Counted from the stretch's first letter, positions 51,412 to 61,875 are shown. The stretch is DNA of 64,000 bases from Peteryoungia rhizophila (GCF_004912145.1 NZ_STGT01000004.1:124001-188000); one strand, 5' to 3'. Program-made: numbers and translations. Notes: generated from the letters alone by a model not told the origin.

Positions 51412-54400
51412 TTAAAAGGCTTCAATGGTTTGTGTGGGCGTTCCGGCGGCTTGCCCCACGTCCCTCACCCGACTGCGAGCCTGCTCGACGAGGCGCTCCA
51501 ATGGCTTGCGGCCGTATTTCAGGAACAGCGTCGGTGTGAGAAGCGTGTCGAGTACGGTCGCTGTGACCAACCCCCCGAAGATCGTGATCGCGACCGGGTG
51601 GAGGATTTCCTTGCCAGGTGCGGTCGCATCGATCATCAGCGGGATCAGGGCGACACCCGCAGACAGGGCCGTCATCAAGACCGGGGTCAGACGTTCCAGT
51701 GAGCCCCGCACGACGAGTTCCTTGCCGAACGGCAGATCTTCCTGGATCGCCAGGTTTATGTAATGGCTGATCTTCAGGATGCCGTTTCGGGTCGAAATGC
51801 CCGTCAGCGTGATGAAGCCGATCATCGAGGCGACGGAAAGCGGCTGGCCCGCAATCCAGAGAGCTGTGACCGATCCGATCAGCGCAAGCGGCACGCTCGC
51901 CATGATGATCGAGACGAAGAGCACAGAGCGATAGCGCGAATAGAGGATCGCAAACACCATCGCCAGCGAGATGATCGAGAGAAGACCGATGGTCCTCATC
52001 GATTCCTCCTGCGCCTGGAAGGTCCCTTCAAGGCTGACGAAGAAGCCGGGTGGCAGGGTCGAGGTCGCGATCACCTTTCGGATCTCGGCAATGACCGTGG
52101 CCATGTCGGCTTCGCCGTCGGTATTGGAAAGGACCACGACGCGACGCTTGCCGTTTTCACGAAGGATCTGGTTGGGCCCATCCGTCTCGCGGACTTCGGC
52201 GATCTGGCTGACGGGGATCCAGCCTGCAGGCGTTTCAATGAGGAGATCCGATAACCCCTTGGTGCTGCGGGTCTCGTCCTCGAGACGCAGCACGACATCG
52301 AACCGCTTGTTGCCGTCGACGATGCGGGACACGATCGTCCCGTTCGACAGGCGCTCAAGCTGCTCGGTGACGGCCGCCGGCTGGATGCCATAAAGCGCCG
52401 CGCGGCGGTAATCGACAATGACCTCGAGATGCGGGATACGCACCTGCTTTTCGACCTGAAGATCGACAATCCCCGGGATCTCCGCCAGCTTGCCACGAAA
52501 CTCTTCTGCAAAGCCGCGGATGCTGTCGAGATCTTCGCCGAAGATCTTGAGGGCGATCTGGGCACGTACACCCGACAGCATATGATCGAGGCGATGCGAG
52601 ATCGGCTGGCCGACATTGGTGGCGACGGGCAGGACCGAGAGCCGCGAGCGGATATCGGCAATGATCTCATCCTTGGACCGACCGTCTGCAGCGAGCGCCA
52701 CTTCGATTTCGGAGGAGTGGACGCCCTCTGCATGTTCGTCGAGCTCGGCGCGTCCCGTGCGACGACCGACTTGCTCGACCTCGGGCACTTCCATGATCAA
52801 CCGCTCTGCGATCAGGCCGACCCGATGGCTCTCGGCAAGCGAGATACCCGGGTTAAACAACATGCTAATCGTCAGTGTCCCCTCATTGAAGGGCGGCAGA
52901 AACGATCGCGGCAATTGGGTGGCAAACAGAACCGCTGCCACGACGCCTGCGACCACGGTCGTCATCAGGATCTTCGGATGGCGGAAAGACCAGTCGAGCA
53001 GCCGACGGTTGGCGCGTTTGAGAACCCGCACGACCACGCCCTCATGCTCATCGAGACGTTTCAGGCCCGGCAGCATGTAATAGGCCATGACGGGGGTCAG
53101 CGTGATCGAGACCACGAGCGAAGCGAGGATGGAAATAATGTAGGCTTGGCCGAGCGGCGCGAAGAGCCGTCCCTCGATACCCGAGAGCGCAAACAGAGGC
53201 ACGAACACGAGCACGATAATCATCGTTGCATAAACAATGCCGGAGCGCACTTCCTGGCTCGCGGAGACGACGACGTCGAACACCGATCGCGGATTGCCCT
53301 TTTCCCGGTTCTCCCGAAGTCGCCGGAAAATGTTCTCGACGTCGACGACGGCATCATCGACCAATTCGCCGATGGCGATCGCCAACCCGCCAAGCGTCAT
53401 CGTATTGATCGACAACCCGAGCAGGTGAAAGACGATAGCGGTCACCAGAATGGAAACCGGAATGGCCGTCAGCGAGATCGCCGTCGTTCGGGTATTCAGG
53501 AGGAAGACGAACAGGATGATCGCAACGACGACAATTGCCTCGCCTAACACCTTCTGCACGTTGCCGATCGAGGTTTCGATGAAATTGGCCTGGCGGAACA
53601 GGACCTGATCGGCTTTTACGCCCGCAGGCAAGGTTGCGCTGATTTCGCTGAGGGCGGCCTCGACCTCACGGGTCAATTTTACGGTGTCGATATCAGGTTG
53701 CTTTTCCACCGACACGATGACGGCAGACTGCCCCTGATAACCGGCATCCCCGCGCTTCAGCCGCGGTGCAAATCCGACTTCGGCGACCTGCCGCAGGAGA
53801 ACCGGCTGGCCATCGACACTGGCCACGACCACACTTGCGAGATCCTCGATCTTCTGTGTGCGGCCGACATTGCGGATCAGGAACTCCCGGCTGTACTGGT
53901 CCGTGAACCCGCCCCCGGTGTTGGAGCCGAATTGCGAGAGAGCCTGCTCGATCTGTTCGAAGGACACGCCAAAGGTCCGCATGGCGGCGGAGTTCGGCGA
54001 TACGCGATACTGGCGAACCTCGCCCCCGATCGGGATGACCTGTGCAACACCGGGAATGCTCAGGATGCGTGGACGGACAGTGAAATCGGCCAGTTCCCGC
54101 AACTCCATGGCCGAAATTGTTTCAGGCCCGGTCACCGCAATCAGCATGACTTGGCCCATGATCGAATTGATCGGCCCCATCTGCGGCACCACATTGGCGG
54201 GCAATTGGGGCTGCACGAGTGACAGGCGCTCGGCGATCTGCTGGCGGTTGCGATAGATATCCGTGTCCCAGTCGAACTCGACATAGATAATCGAGAGACC
54301 GACGCCCGATGTCGAGCGGACGCGGCTCACACCGGGTAGGCCGTTCATCTGGGATTCGAGCGGATAGGTGACGAGCTGCTCGACTTCTTCAGGTGCAAAT

Positions 54401-54564
54401 CCCTCGGCTTCCGTCATGATCGTGACGGTCGGCCGGTTGAGATCGGGGAAGACGTCGACGGGCAGCCGTATGACCGTAAACGCTCCGTAGATCATCAGGA
54501 CGGCGGCAATCGCTAATACGAAGAGGCGGTTCTTGAGTGACTGGGTGACGAGAAAATTGAACAT
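51412..54564 (-). CDS. Heavy-metal efflux RND transporter (CusA/CzcA family)
   Basis: A 1050-residue inner-membrane proton-driven pump. Family features: the N-terminal [20 protein letters not shown] with [13 protein letters not shown], the TM4 segment [20 protein letters not shown] with acidic relay residues, and two periplasmic porter lobes. The TM4 motif differs from that of CusA and CzcA and matches the less studied HME subgroup with DDAVVDVEN. It starts 7 bp after the adaptor stop, so the two are co-translated. The metal exported is not certain; copper/silver is suggested by DUF411 nearby. No outer-membrane channel gene is in the window. Confidence 0.94.
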   Translation of the reverse strand: MFNFLVTQSLKNRLFVLAIAAVLMIYGAFTVIRLPVDVFPDLNRPTVTIMTEAEGFAPEEVEQLVTYPLESQMNGLPGVSRVRSTSGVGLSIIYVEFDWDTDIYRNRQQIAERLSLVQPQLPANVVPQMGPINSIMGQVMLIAVTGPETISAMELRELADFTVRPRILSIPGVAQVIPIGGEVRQYRVSPNSAAMRTFGVSFEQIEQALSQFGSNTGGGFTDQYSREFLIRNVGRTQKIEDLASVVVASVDGQPVLLRQVAEVGFAPRLKRGDAGYQGQSAVIVSVEKQPDIDTVKLTREVEAALSEISATLPAGVKADQVLFRQANFIETSIGNVQKVLGEAIVVVAIILFVFLLNTRTTAISLTAIPVSILVTAIVFHLLGLSINTMTLGGLAIAIGELVDDAVVDVENIFRRLRENREKGNPRSVFDVVVSASQEVRSGIVYATMIIVLVFVPLFALSGIEGRLFAPLGQAYIISILASLVVSITLTPVMAYYMLPGLKRLDEHEGVVVRVLKRANRRLLDWSFRHPKILMTTVVAGVVAAVLFATQLPRSFLPPFNEGTLTISMLFNPGISLAESHRVGLIAERLIMEVPEVEQVGRRTGRAELDEHAEGVHSSEIEVALAADGRSKDEIIADIRSRLSVLPVATNVGQPISHRLDHMLSGVRAQIALKIFGEDLDSIRGFAEEFRGKLAEIPGIVDLQVEKQVRIPHLEVIVDYRRAALYGIQPAAVTEQLERLSNGTIVSRIVDGNKRFDVVLRLEDETRSTKGLSDLLIETPAGWIPVSQIAEVRETDGPNQILRENGKRRVVVLSNTDGEADMATVIAEIRKVIATSTLPPGFFVSLEGTFQAQEESMRTIGLLSIISLAMVFAILYSRYRSVLFVSIIMASVPLALIGSVTALWIAGQPLSVASMIGFITLTGISTRNGILKISHYINLAIQEDLPFGKELVVRGSLERLTPVLMTALSAGVALIPLMIDATAPGKEILHPVAITIFGGLVTATVLDTLLTPTLFLKYGRKPLERLVEQARSRVRDVGQAAGTPTQTIEAF

Positions 54565-54571
54565 CGGAGCC

Positions 54572-56251
54572 TCAGCGGATCTGGTTCAGGAGTTCGGCAC
54601 CCTGTGTGACGATGCGCTTTCCGGCTTCGATCCCGGACACGATGAGAAGACGGTCGCCGTCCAGCGGCTCGGTGCGGACCTCCCTCGGCACGAAACGTTC
54701 CGCATTCGTGTGTTCATAGACAAGCGACTGGCCGTTCGAAGCACGGAGCACGCTGGTGCGTGGCACCGCGATCCCGTTGCGCTCGTCGGTGGTCGATGAC
54801 AGAACGGTCAGCAACTGCCCGGCACGGATACCTTCTGCCTGGCCCTCGACGCTGAAATGGATCGGGATCGCCTGATTGCGATCCGCAAGCCCGCTGCCGC
54901 GATAGGAGAGAGAGGCGGTTGTGCCATCCATGAACTTGCCGCGCGCGGCTCCGGTGACGGAATGCGCGTCGAAGCTCAGTGCTTCTACCCAGTAACGGCT
55001 TGGATCGATGATCTGGAAGATCACGGTATTGGGCTCGGCAATCTGTCCGGCAACGGCCTGGGCCGCAGCGATAACGCCTGATACGGGTGCGGTCAGTTTT
55101 TCAGCCGCCGTCGGCGCCTGCTCCAGATTGGCGCGCCGCGCCTTGAGGCCCTGGAGCTCAAGCGTTGCATCCTCGATTTCGGCGCGCGCCACCACCGATT
55201 GAAGCCGCTCGAAGCGCTGCAGCTTGCGTTCGACCAGCATGATTTCCTGATCGAGTTCGCGGGCCTGCTGCTGCTGGCTCGTCAAGTCAGCGGCACTGAG
55301 CGAGGGCTGGACCAGCGCCAGCACATCGCCAGCGGCGACACGCGTGCCGAGTTGGGGGAAGCCGCCGGGCGGCGGTAGAAGCCTTCCCGACACGGATGCC
55401 TGGACATAGCCGGATGTCGTCGGATCGGGAATGATGCGTGCCGGCAACTCGACGGTACCAGCATGGGCGGCCTGTTCCGTGAAGAGTGTCCGGATAGCGA
55501 GGATGCGCTGGGTTGTCTTCGGGACAAAGATAGAGCCATCGGCAAAACGCTGGGCGACATCCCGTTCGGCTGCTCGCGCCGTGGGTGCTGCTGGACTGGC
55601 GGCCTCCGACTGCGGTGCCCCGGCAAGCAGGAGGGCTGCCGCGATCGCAACCACAGATCCGGCAGGTTTACGGCGACGGAAGAGTGCAGCAAGGAGAAGC
55701 CCAACCACGATACCGCCACCACCGACGGCCCACAGTGTCATGTCCTGTCGCTGCAGCCGCGCACCCACGTCCTGCGCAAAAGCCGAACTGATCAGGAATC
55801 CATCAGCAGCAGCCACTGGCACAGCGGTAGTGGCCATCTCGGGGATCACCATTGTGACTGTCAGGACATCGAAGATGTCTTTGGACATCACGGTAATGGC
55901 AAGATCATACGAGCCGGAATTTGTCAGCCATGGCGCATTCGCCACATAGGTCCCCTCGCCCGCAGCTTCTGCCGTCAGAGTTCCCGAAGGGCCATCGATT
56001 TCAAGTATCGCACCGTCGACCGGTTCGTTGCCCTTGAACCTGTCGAGGAAGATTTCCAGCCGCTCTCCGCGTGCCACGGCAACCAACTCGAGATCGGCCG
56101 TCGATGCGTCGGCCCGCGGTGCGATCGTGGTGGAGACAGGCGGAGGCGGAGCGCCGTGATCATGGCCCTCATGGGACGCAGCGGAGGATGCTGCAAGTCC
56201 CATGACAGAAAGGCAGATTCCAGCAAGAACAGAGGCGAATCGGTCGACCAT
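54572..56251 (-). CDS. RND efflux periplasmic adaptor with extra N-terminal domain
   Basis: A membrane-fusion protein of 559 residues, about 150-200 longer than usual. After the signal peptide comes [12 protein letters not shown], a His-rich metal-binding stretch, and a beta-sandwich (about 50-145). An internal membrane helix follows (about 180-195, [20 protein letters not shown]). The normal adaptor starts at about 230: a lipoyl-type barrel ([20 protein letters not shown]), a coiled-coil hairpin ([20 protein letters not shown]), and [20 protein letters not shown], ending [12 protein letters not shown]. The ATG at 56251 is preferred to TTG 56266. Confidence 0.88.
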   Translation of the reverse strand: MVDRFASVLAGICLSVMGLAASSAASHEGHDHGAPPPPVSTTIAPRADASTADLELVAVARGERLEIFLDRFKGNEPVDGAILEIDGPSGTLTAEAAGEGTYVANAPWLTNSGSYDLAITVMSKDIFDVLTVTMVIPEMATTAVPVAAADGFLISSAFAQDVGARLQRQDMTLWAVGGGGIVVGLLLAALFRRRKPAGSVVAIAAALLLAGAPQSEAASPAAPTARAAERDVAQRFADGSIFVPKTTQRILAIRTLFTEQAAHAGTVELPARIIPDPTTSGYVQASVSGRLLPPPGGFPQLGTRVAAGDVLALVQPSLSAADLTSQQQQARELDQEIMLVERKLQRFERLQSVVARAEIEDATLELQGLKARRANLEQAPTAAEKLTAPVSGVIAAAQAVAGQIAEPNTVIFQIIDPSRYWVEALSFDAHSVTGAARGKFMDGTTASLSYRGSGLADRNQAIPIHFSVEGQAEGIRAGQLLTVLSSTTDERNGIAVPRTSVLRASNGQSLVYEHTNAERFVPREVRTEPLDGDRLLIVSGIEAGKRIVTQGAELLNQIR

Positions 56252-56332
56252 CGTAACCCTGAGCAAAAGTTGATTTGCTTCGGTGTAGCCGCGCCTCTTT
56301 GTCCGTCGATGTCCCGATTGTTACAGAATGTT

Positions 56333-57712
56333 TCAGGATGGTTTTGCCCCGTCTTTTGGAAGGCCGACACTGACGACCAGCCCTCCTGCTTGACGGTTCT
56401 CCAGGCGAAGCGTACCGGAATGCCCGTCAATGATCGCCTTGGCAATCGGGAGTCCGAGCCCGAAACCGCCTGTCTCGAGATTTCTCGATGGCTCAAGCCG
56501 GACGAAGGGCGAAAGGGCTCGTTCAATATCCTCGGAAGCGATGCCGGGGCCTTCATCACTGATTGTGACTACAACGTCAGACTGCCGATCGATGACCTCG
56601 ACCCGCGCCCTCTCGCCATATTTGAGTGCGTTCTCGATGAGATTGGAGAAGGCTCGCTTCAGCGCTAGCCGACGCCCCATCACGATCGCGTGAGCGGCTC
56701 CTGAGAGTTCTACGGATGCTCCACGGTCGACCGCATCGTCGACAAGAGTTTCAAGAATGGTAACAACGTCAATCGGCTTCACTTCCTCGTCGCTGCGGTC
56801 TCCGCGCAGGAAAGATAGCGTCTGATCGAGCATTCGCTCCATCTCCGCGAGGTCCCCCGCCATAGCATCGCGCGCGACACCATCGGCCAGGTCCTCGGCT
56901 CTGAACCGCAGTCGTGTGATCGGCGTCTTAAGATCATGCGAAACGGCTGCAAGCGCCTGGGTCCTATCTTCGATCAGTCGCTCGATGCGCCGCTGCATGT
57001 CGTTGAAGGCGACAGCCAGTTCAACCACCTCCCTAGGACCGGTTTCCGGAACGGGAACGACAGTCTTGCCACGATAGAAATCCTTGGCCGCAGAAGCGAC
57101 AGCAGTCAGGGGGCGTGTGAACCAGCGCACCAGAAGCATGGACACAAAAATTGCTCCCACAGCCATCAAGGTCGTCGAAACGAGCATCCCTCCTGGCGGC
57201 GGCACTTTGCGATCCCAGGACACGAGGTTGACGTTGATCCATGAAGCGTCTGGCAGCTTGATCGACACGACTGCCAAATGCGGATCGTCGCTCGCCTGGT
57301 TGTCCGGTCCGATGATGAGACCATCCTCGGCAATTTCTGGAGCAATCGCTCGAAGGTTACGTCGAAGCGGCTCCCAGATCTCCGCACCGTTTCCGCCTGC
57401 AACCGCATAGGGTGTGGAGCCCCAGTGGGCGTCGATCGACCCGCCGGAGAAGTCGTGCGCTACATTCTCGCGCTCATTAGGGGGCGCACGCATGACGGAT
57501 CGCTTGATGGTGAGAAGCTGGTCAGCGAGCCGCACTTCATTCGCCAGGTCCAATTCCTGTTCCAGGCTCTGATGATAGGTGAACAGACTGCCGAAATGGA
57601 CGAGAGAGATGCCGAACAGGACAACAAGCGCCGTCCGCAGTCTCAGGCTGTCGATCGACCGCCACCAACGTTGAAGACGTGTTTCGTGACGAACATCAGG
57701 CACGGACGACAT
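56333..57712 (-). CDS. Sensor histidine kinase of the metal-efflux locus
   Basis: A 459-residue membrane kinase. Helix 1 (about 29-47), a periplasmic sensor (about 50-165), helix 2 (about 178-195), HAMP, then the H-box ALAAVSHDLKTPITRLRFRA and the ATPase motifs FSNLIENALKYG (N-box), SDEGPGIASEDIERAL (G1) and GGFGLGLPIAKAI (G2). It is of the OmpR-partner class, and overlaps the regulator gene by 17 bp (ATG 57712), so the pair is co-expressed. It presumably senses periplasmic metal and drives the pump operon 80 bp downstream. Confidence 0.92.
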   Translation of the reverse strand: MSSVPDVRHETRLQRWWRSIDSLRLRTALVVLFGISLVHFGSLFTYHQSLEQELDLANEVRLADQLLTIKRSVMRAPPNERENVAHDFSGGSIDAHWGSTPYAVAGGNGAEIWEPLRRNLRAIAPEIAEDGLIIGPDNQASDDPHLAVVSIKLPDASWINVNLVSWDRKVPPPGGMLVSTTLMAVGAIFVSMLLVRWFTRPLTAVASAAKDFYRGKTVVPVPETGPREVVELAVAFNDMQRRIERLIEDRTQALAAVSHDLKTPITRLRFRAEDLADGVARDAMAGDLAEMERMLDQTLSFLRGDRSDEEVKPIDVVTILETLVDDAVDRGASVELSGAAHAIVMGRRLALKRAFSNLIENALKYGERARVEVIDRQSDVVVTISDEGPGIASEDIERALSPFVRLEPSRNLETGGFGLGLPIAKAIIDGHSGTLRLENRQAGGLVVSVGLPKDGAKPS

Positions 57713-58406
57713 CCGTCGCAAAGAGATAGCCCGCGCCTCGTACCGTCTTGATGAGGTCTTCGCGTCCGTCGAGCTTGCGACGCAGGCGGCTCACCTGGAC
57801 GTCGATAGACCGATCATAGCCTTCGATCGCACGATTGCGGGCTGCGTCCAGCAGGAACTCCCGACTAAGAACGCGTTGTGGCGCTTCGAGAAACGCGAGC
57901 AGCAGGTCATATTCGCCCGTTGAAAGATCCACGACCACGCCGCTCGGTGCGGTCAGCTCGCGCTTCAGGCTATCGAGAACCCATCCCGCGAACGCAAAGC
58001 TTCGGCCGCCGCGTTCCGCCGTAGGATGCCCAGTGGTCCGCGTGCGCCTGAGAACCGCCCCAATCCGCGCAAGCAGTTCGCGCGGATTGAAGGGTTTCGG
58101 AAGATAGTCGTCCGCTCCGACTTCAAGGCCGATGATGCGATCCGTCTCGTCGCCTTTTGCCGTGAGCATGATGATCGGCACAGAGGAAGTGCGGCGGAGT
58201 TCACGGCACAGCTCCAAACCGTTCTTGCCCGGCAGCATGAGATCGAGCACGATGAGATCAACCGACATGCGTTTCAGGGTCTCGGCCATCTCGACACCGT
58301 TTCGCGCCGTGTGAACGCGAAAGCCGTTTGACCTCAGGAACTTGGCGACCAGGATCAGGATTTGACCGTCGTCGTCCACAATCAAAATTTCGGCTGAGGC
58401 ATCCAA
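57696..58406 (-). CDS. OmpR-family response regulator of the metal-efflux locus
   Basis: A 236-residue regulator. The receiver has the acidic pair LIVDDD, phosphoacceptor VLDLMLPGKNGLEL, Thr in MLTAKGDETDR and Lys in YLPKPFNPRE. The C-terminal winged helix reads VDLSTGEYDLLLAFLEAPQR, REFLLDAARNRAIEGYDRSI and VQVSRLRRKLDGR. It is the first gene of the minus-strand metal block (regulator, kinase, adaptor, pump, small protein, possibly DUF411). Confidence 0.94.
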   Translation of the reverse strand: MDASAEILIVDDDGQILILVAKFLRSNGFRVHTARNGVEMAETLKRMSVDLIVLDLMLPGKNGLELCRELRRTSSVPIIMLTAKGDETDRIIGLEVGADDYLPKPFNPRELLARIGAVLRRTRTTGHPTAERGGRSFAFAGWVLDSLKRELTAPSGVVVDLSTGEYDLLLAFLEAPQRVLSREFLLDAARNRAIEGYDRSIDVQVSRLRRKLDGREDLIKTVRGAGYLFATDVVRA

Positions 58407-58632
58407 TGCTGTTCTCTCCCCAGCTTCGCCTGCTGTGCAGTCTCAGGAACTAGCAGAGCGACGTGCAGCACTATGTGTCGCGAAGGTAACAGATTGTTTC
58501 AAGAGCAGAAGCTCCAAAATCAGCACGATCGCAGTGACTGGCGCGCGCGCCGACACTTTCAGAGGCAAACTTGCACCATGGATTGGACAGTGAAACATTC
58601 AATCCCGCGCTGCCGGAGCTGATCGAGCAAGG
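58407..58632. other. Short gene-tail remnant and intergenic DNA
   Basis: On the plus strand a frame ending at 58651 reads PTLSEANLHHGLDSETFNPA, then LPELIEQGQQMKR. It looks like the C-terminus of a lost gene, but the family was not recognised. The rest of the stretch holds the promoter region of the response-regulator gene. Confidence 0.25.
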
Positions 58633-58764
58633 TCAGCAGATGAAGCGTTGAGCGCCCGACACGCCATGGTCACCGTAAATCAGCGTGCAGCCGGCTTGTT
58701 TGAGCGCGTCAACTCCCAGCACTTCGGTCTGATCGCAATCCGACCCCCCGCAGTAAATCCCCAG
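58633..58764 (-). pseudogene. Serine recombinase, N-terminal fragment
   Basis: The minus strand reads LGIYCGGSDCDQTEVLGVDA, LKQAGCTLIYGDHGVSGAQR, then a stop. This matches the start of resolvase/invertase proteins (Y-x-R-V-S-x-x-DQ...Q...AL-x-x-AGC...D-x-x-SGA), although the catalytic Ser position is altered (GGSD). The homologous C-terminal part lies at 61876-62190 on the same strand, 3 kb upstream in reading direction. Confidence 0.5.
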
Positions 58765-59016
58765 TTATATCGATTGCCAGAATTACAATGACGTTCTGCG
58801 CGACGTCAGAAGAAATAAGCGCCATCCGCGCCCGCTCGTCCGCTTGGCTAAGCGCGGCTTCGCTACCGCGTTGAAATGCAATGGCAATCAATACCGGCTC
58901 TTCGCCCCCTTCGGACTTTTCGGGATTTTCGGCCTGACAGCCCAAAGAAAGACACTAAGCATCTGCGCACGACAAAACGCCGGTCGCATCGGCACCACCG
59001 ATTCAGGAATTGCATC

Positions 59017-59469
59017 ATGGCATTTATCAAGCTGGAAGGCACAGCCTCGAAAATACGCACCGACACATCGGTGAGCGGTTCGATCAGCCGTGGCAAGGGC
59101 AGCGTGTCCAGCACAACCACTATGAACTTCTTGCTCGATGGCAAGGCGGTTTACGCCCAGTTTGGCGAGTCGATGTCCATCAATGAAGGCGATCGCGTCA
59201 TTGTCGCCGGTGCTCAAAAATCAAACGGCCTGAATGCCCTTGCCTACAATAACCTGACCAACGGCACTTATGGCGAAGGCGGCAGGCTCGCACGGCTTGT
59301 TGGATACGTCCTCATCGGCCTGGGCATCGTGCTTGGGCTTCTGGTCCTGCCTCTGTTGCTGATTCCCATCGGCATATGGGTCTGGTGGACAGGACAGCGT
59401 GCCAAGAACGCGCTGGCCATTTGCAGGCAGGTCACGACCGCCGAGGCCGCCGTTCCAAGCACTCTCTGA
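59017..59469 (+). CDS. Membrane protein with N-terminal beta domain (150 aa)
   Basis: Residues 1-85 are beta-rich (AFIKLEGTASKIRTDTSVSG; FLLDGKAVYAQFGESMSINE), perhaps an OB-like fold. Residues 100-130 form a hydrophobic hairpin (LVGYVLIGLGIVLGLLVLPL, LLIPIGIWVWWTG), and the tail is cytoplasmic. The ATG at 59017 gives the credible N-terminus; the longer frame is Arg/His-rich and unlikely. No family recognised. It heads a group of small envelope proteins on the plus strand. Confidence 0.65.
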   Translation: MAFIKLEGTASKIRTDTSVSGSISRGKGSVSSTTTMNFLLDGKAVYAQFGESMSINEGDRVIVAGAQKSNGLNALAYNNLTNGTYGEGGRLARLVGYVLIGLGIVLGLLVLPLLLIPIGIWVWWTGQRAKNALAICRQVTTAEAAVPSTL

Positions 59470-59515
59470 CCAATTCGCTCGTTTTCTATTACCCTCATAA
59501 TCAGGAGATAACTCT

Positions 59516-59914
59516 ATGAGAATCATCAAGACTTTGTCCCGTTTTGCGGTTGCCCTGCTGGCAACGGCTGCTCTTAGCGCTTGCTCAACATCCGGGAGCA
59601 ACACATCATCGGAAGGCAATGGTTCGGTCACTGCTACAAAGAGTGCGGCGCAACGCGAACGCTTGTCTGCTGCCGAAGTTGTCAGCCTCTATACCGGCAA
59701 GACCGCTCGCGGTTCTGGGCATTCCACCACATACAAAGCGGATGGGACTTGGTTCAACAATAGCGGCGCCACAGGGCGCTGGAGGGTCAGCGGGGATGGA
59801 GCGCTCGTCATGACGGGTGGATTGAGCATGAGCCTCCAGGTCTTCCGCGATGGCAATCGCTATTACCACCGCAATGCAAGCTCCGGCGCAGGCGGCTATT
59901 ACACGCTCGGATAA
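59516..59914 (+). CDS. Small lipoprotein (132 aa)
   Basis: The lipobox LSAC ends a signal peptide (FAVALLATAALSAC), with Cys 23 as the lipidated residue. A Ser/Thr-rich linker follows, then a beta-rich domain: LSAAEVVSLYTGKTARGSGH, STTYKADGTWFNNSG, TGRWRVSGDGALVMTGG. The sequence (LTGKTARG-like, with YKADGTW) resembles small exported proteins with a repeated G-x-W strand. Family not fixed. AGGAG lies 8 bp before the ATG. Confidence 0.75.
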   Translation: MRIIKTLSRFAVALLATAALSACSTSGSNTSSEGNGSVTATKSAAQRERLSAAEVVSLYTGKTARGSGHSTTYKADGTWFNNSGATGRWRVSGDGALVMTGGLSMSLQVFRDGNRYYHRNASSGAGGYYTLG

Positions 59915-59926
59915 ACGACGATTGCA

Positions 59927-60106
59927 ATGTCCATGAACATCTGCCGGGCAGCGCTGCTGTCCGGTTTCACACTTATTGGCTATCAAGCTTTTGCAGATCA
60001 GGAGGATTTCGCCTCTTCCTTTGCTGGGCTTGATTTCGACATCAACGCCATCCATCTCGCTCTACCCGTCGAGCAGAGCCTCAAGGCGTACGACCCCGGT
60101 TTCTAA
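59927..60106 (+). CDS. Small exported protein (59 aa), possibly truncated by a stop
   Basis: The start MSMNICRAALLSGFTLIGYQ, AFA is a signal peptide. The mature part is DQEDFASSFAGLDFDINAIH, LALPVEQSLKAYDPGF, then TAA. The same frame continues with 27 more sensible codons (FKKGNWNDSQGEFVRVDMGS, QAFGCST) to a second stop at 60190. The TAA may therefore be a nonsense mutation in an 87-codon gene. It lies between the lipoprotein and the next exported protein. Confidence 0.45.
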   Translation: MSMNICRAALLSGFTLIGYQAFADQEDFASSFAGLDFDINAIHLALPVEQSLKAYDPGF

Positions 60107-60232
60107 TTCAAAAAGGGGAATTGGAACGACAGCCAAGGCGAATTCGTGCGGGTAGATATGGGCAGCCAAGCATTCGGTTGCAGCACCTGAGCTTTAACGC
60201 ATTGTGCCGTGCTCCTCGCAAGCCTCCTGGAA

Positions 60233-60982
60233 ATGACGATGAAACAAACCGCATTCAACCTCTCACTCCTGGTCGCCAGCGCGGCAGCACTTTTGATCAT
60301 GAGCATGTTACCCGCCTGGGCAAACTGGCAGGCGCGCAACGACACAAAAGGTTCGATCAGCGCTCAGGCCTGCCTTTCCGGTTCGCCCCGCCTGTGCGTA
60401 AAGCTGCAATGCTTTGCGTGGAAAGATGGCGGTGTCTATTGGAATATAGATGCGCCCGAACCGGATTATTCCGCCGAATCCACATCCGTGAGTTGGACAA
60501 TCGATGGGCGGACGCTGATGCACTTGGAAATGCGTAAAGGCTGGGCAGGTGACGGTATCCAAACCTATGAGGCCGATTTCGACGAGACTGCGCATCAAGG
60601 ATTAGTCGGCAGCCTTAAAAACGGAAAGCGGTTGACGGTGAGCAGCGATCAATTCGTTCCTTTCACCGTATCACTGCGGGGATCGGGCACGGCATTGAGC
60701 CAGGCAATGGCGGATTGCCCGCTGACCAATGCGGCAAGCAACTTGCCCCTCCCAACGGCCCCCACTGAATCATTTGATCAGCCTTTCGATGCCGTCAAAG
60801 CTCTCATGGTTGCTCAGGGCTGCAAGGCCACCGAGACAGAGATCTTCGACGCCATCACCAATGGTGGCTTCGGCATATGGGATGCCAACCAGTTCATTGT
60901 AACCGCCTCCGAAAACGGCACATTGGTCCTTCTCGACAAAACGGACGGCATACACAAATACCGGTTGGGCGCATGCCCATGA
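60233..60982 (+). CDS. Exported protein of unknown function (249 aa)
   Basis: A signal peptide (NLSLLVASAAALLIMSMLPA, cut near WAN) is followed by a periplasmic protein with four or more Cys (SISAQACLSGSPRLCVKLQC) and beta segments (ESTSVSWTIDGRTLMHLEMR; FVPFTVSLRGSGTALSQAMA). The C-terminal part (KATETEIFDAITNGGFGIWD, NQFIVTASENGTLVLLD) looks like a separate small domain. Family not recognised. It is the last gene of the plus-strand group and converges on the TM-HTH gene. Confidence 0.65.
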   Translation: MTMKQTAFNLSLLVASAAALLIMSMLPAWANWQARNDTKGSISAQACLSGSPRLCVKLQCFAWKDGGVYWNIDAPEPDYSAESTSVSWTIDGRTLMHLEMRKGWAGDGIQTYEADFDETAHQGLVGSLKNGKRLTVSSDQFVPFTVSLRGSGTALSQAMADCPLTNAASNLPLPTAPTESFDQPFDAVKALMVAQGCKATETEIFDAITNGGFGIWDANQFIVTASENGTLVLLDKTDGIHKYRLGACP

Positions 60983-60991
60983 CGTTTTCGT

Positions 60992-61759
60992 CTATTCGAC
61001 GTTGATGGTGACGGAATCCCCATAAAGGAGGAACTGCTCCAGGCCGGACTGTGTCGCGGTGAGCACGACACCCCGTGCGGGTGTTGGCCCACCACACGCG
61101 CGGCTGTACCTCTTGCCTTCTCCGCCATCCGACCATGTGCCGATCGGCAATGACGGCAATTTCGATTGCGTGACCTCCCAATTAGGAGCCCGTTCACCGC
61201 AATCGCTTCGTGCGCCATGAATGACACTCGATTCACCCACCCGCAATGACACGGCTTTGCGGTATTCGACATCAATGGCGCGAATCCCCTCCGCCGAGAT
61301 GTAATAGCCGGAATTGAGAAGATAGGCGCCAGCACCCACAACGGCCAGGACCATCACCATCGTCACGCCGCTCACCCATCGGGTGCTGTAGATCGCAGTG
61401 CGTATGGCACGGTCGCCATCTTTCTCAACCGACAGGACGGAGGGCTCAGCGGTCTCATCACCTGTCCGTTTACGGGCTTCGCCATAGAGCTTGTTCCACC
61501 GATCGAGCAAGCCGTCACGTCCTTGCAGCTCAATCGCTTTAGATAAGGCCAGAAAATTCTTCCGGCTGGGGATGTGAACACCGCGCCGCCAGTTGGCAAG
61601 GTTCTTCAAGGCGGCATCATAGTTCGCCTGCCCGTTATTGTTGGTCACTGTGCAAAAAATGCTGGCCAGGCGTGCATTATCGAAATGCCCTTGTTCGGCA
61701 CAAAGCGCGTCAAACAGTTCGTGCCATTTATCGAATTTTTCCCATTGCTGCCTTGGCAT
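60992..61759 (-). CDS. Putative HTH membrane protein (255 aa)
   Basis: Residues 10-80 are helical and HTH-like (NARLASIFCTVTNNNGQANY, DAALKNLANWRRGVHIPSRK, NFLALSKAIEL). A single membrane helix lies at about 128-147 (GVTMVMVLAVVGAGAYLLNS). The outer part (about 150-255) is beta-rich, with two Cys (HGARSDCGERAPNWEV, GKRYSRACGGPTPARG). This resembles one-component membrane regulators such as anti-sigma or RodZ-like proteins, but no family was recognised. It converges on the envelope genes with a 10-bp gap and may regulate them. Confidence 0.6.
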   Translation of the reverse strand: MPRQQWEKFDKWHELFDALCAEQGHFDNARLASIFCTVTNNNGQANYDAALKNLANWRRGVHIPSRKNFLALSKAIELQGRDGLLDRWNKLYGEARKRTGDETAEPSVLSVEKDGDRAIRTAIYSTRWVSGVTMVMVLAVVGAGAYLLNSGYYISAEGIRAIDVEYRKAVSLRVGESSVIHGARSDCGERAPNWEVTQSKLPSLPIGTWSDGGEGKRYSRACGGPTPARGVVLTATQSGLEQFLLYGDSVTINVE

Positions 61760-61875
61760 TCGGCAAGCCCCCTTGCGTTCTCACCCTCAGATAGAAACGG
61801 GCATATGTCTATCCGCCTGAATCTCAAAGGCAATCAACGCCAAAAACTTCCACCTTTTCCGAAATTTCGGAATTT

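Noticed and set aside
52429..53547. 372-codon plus-strand frame within the RND pump gene
   Set aside because: Very rich in Arg, Asp and His, a typical antisense shadow; the opposite strand is a complete pump.
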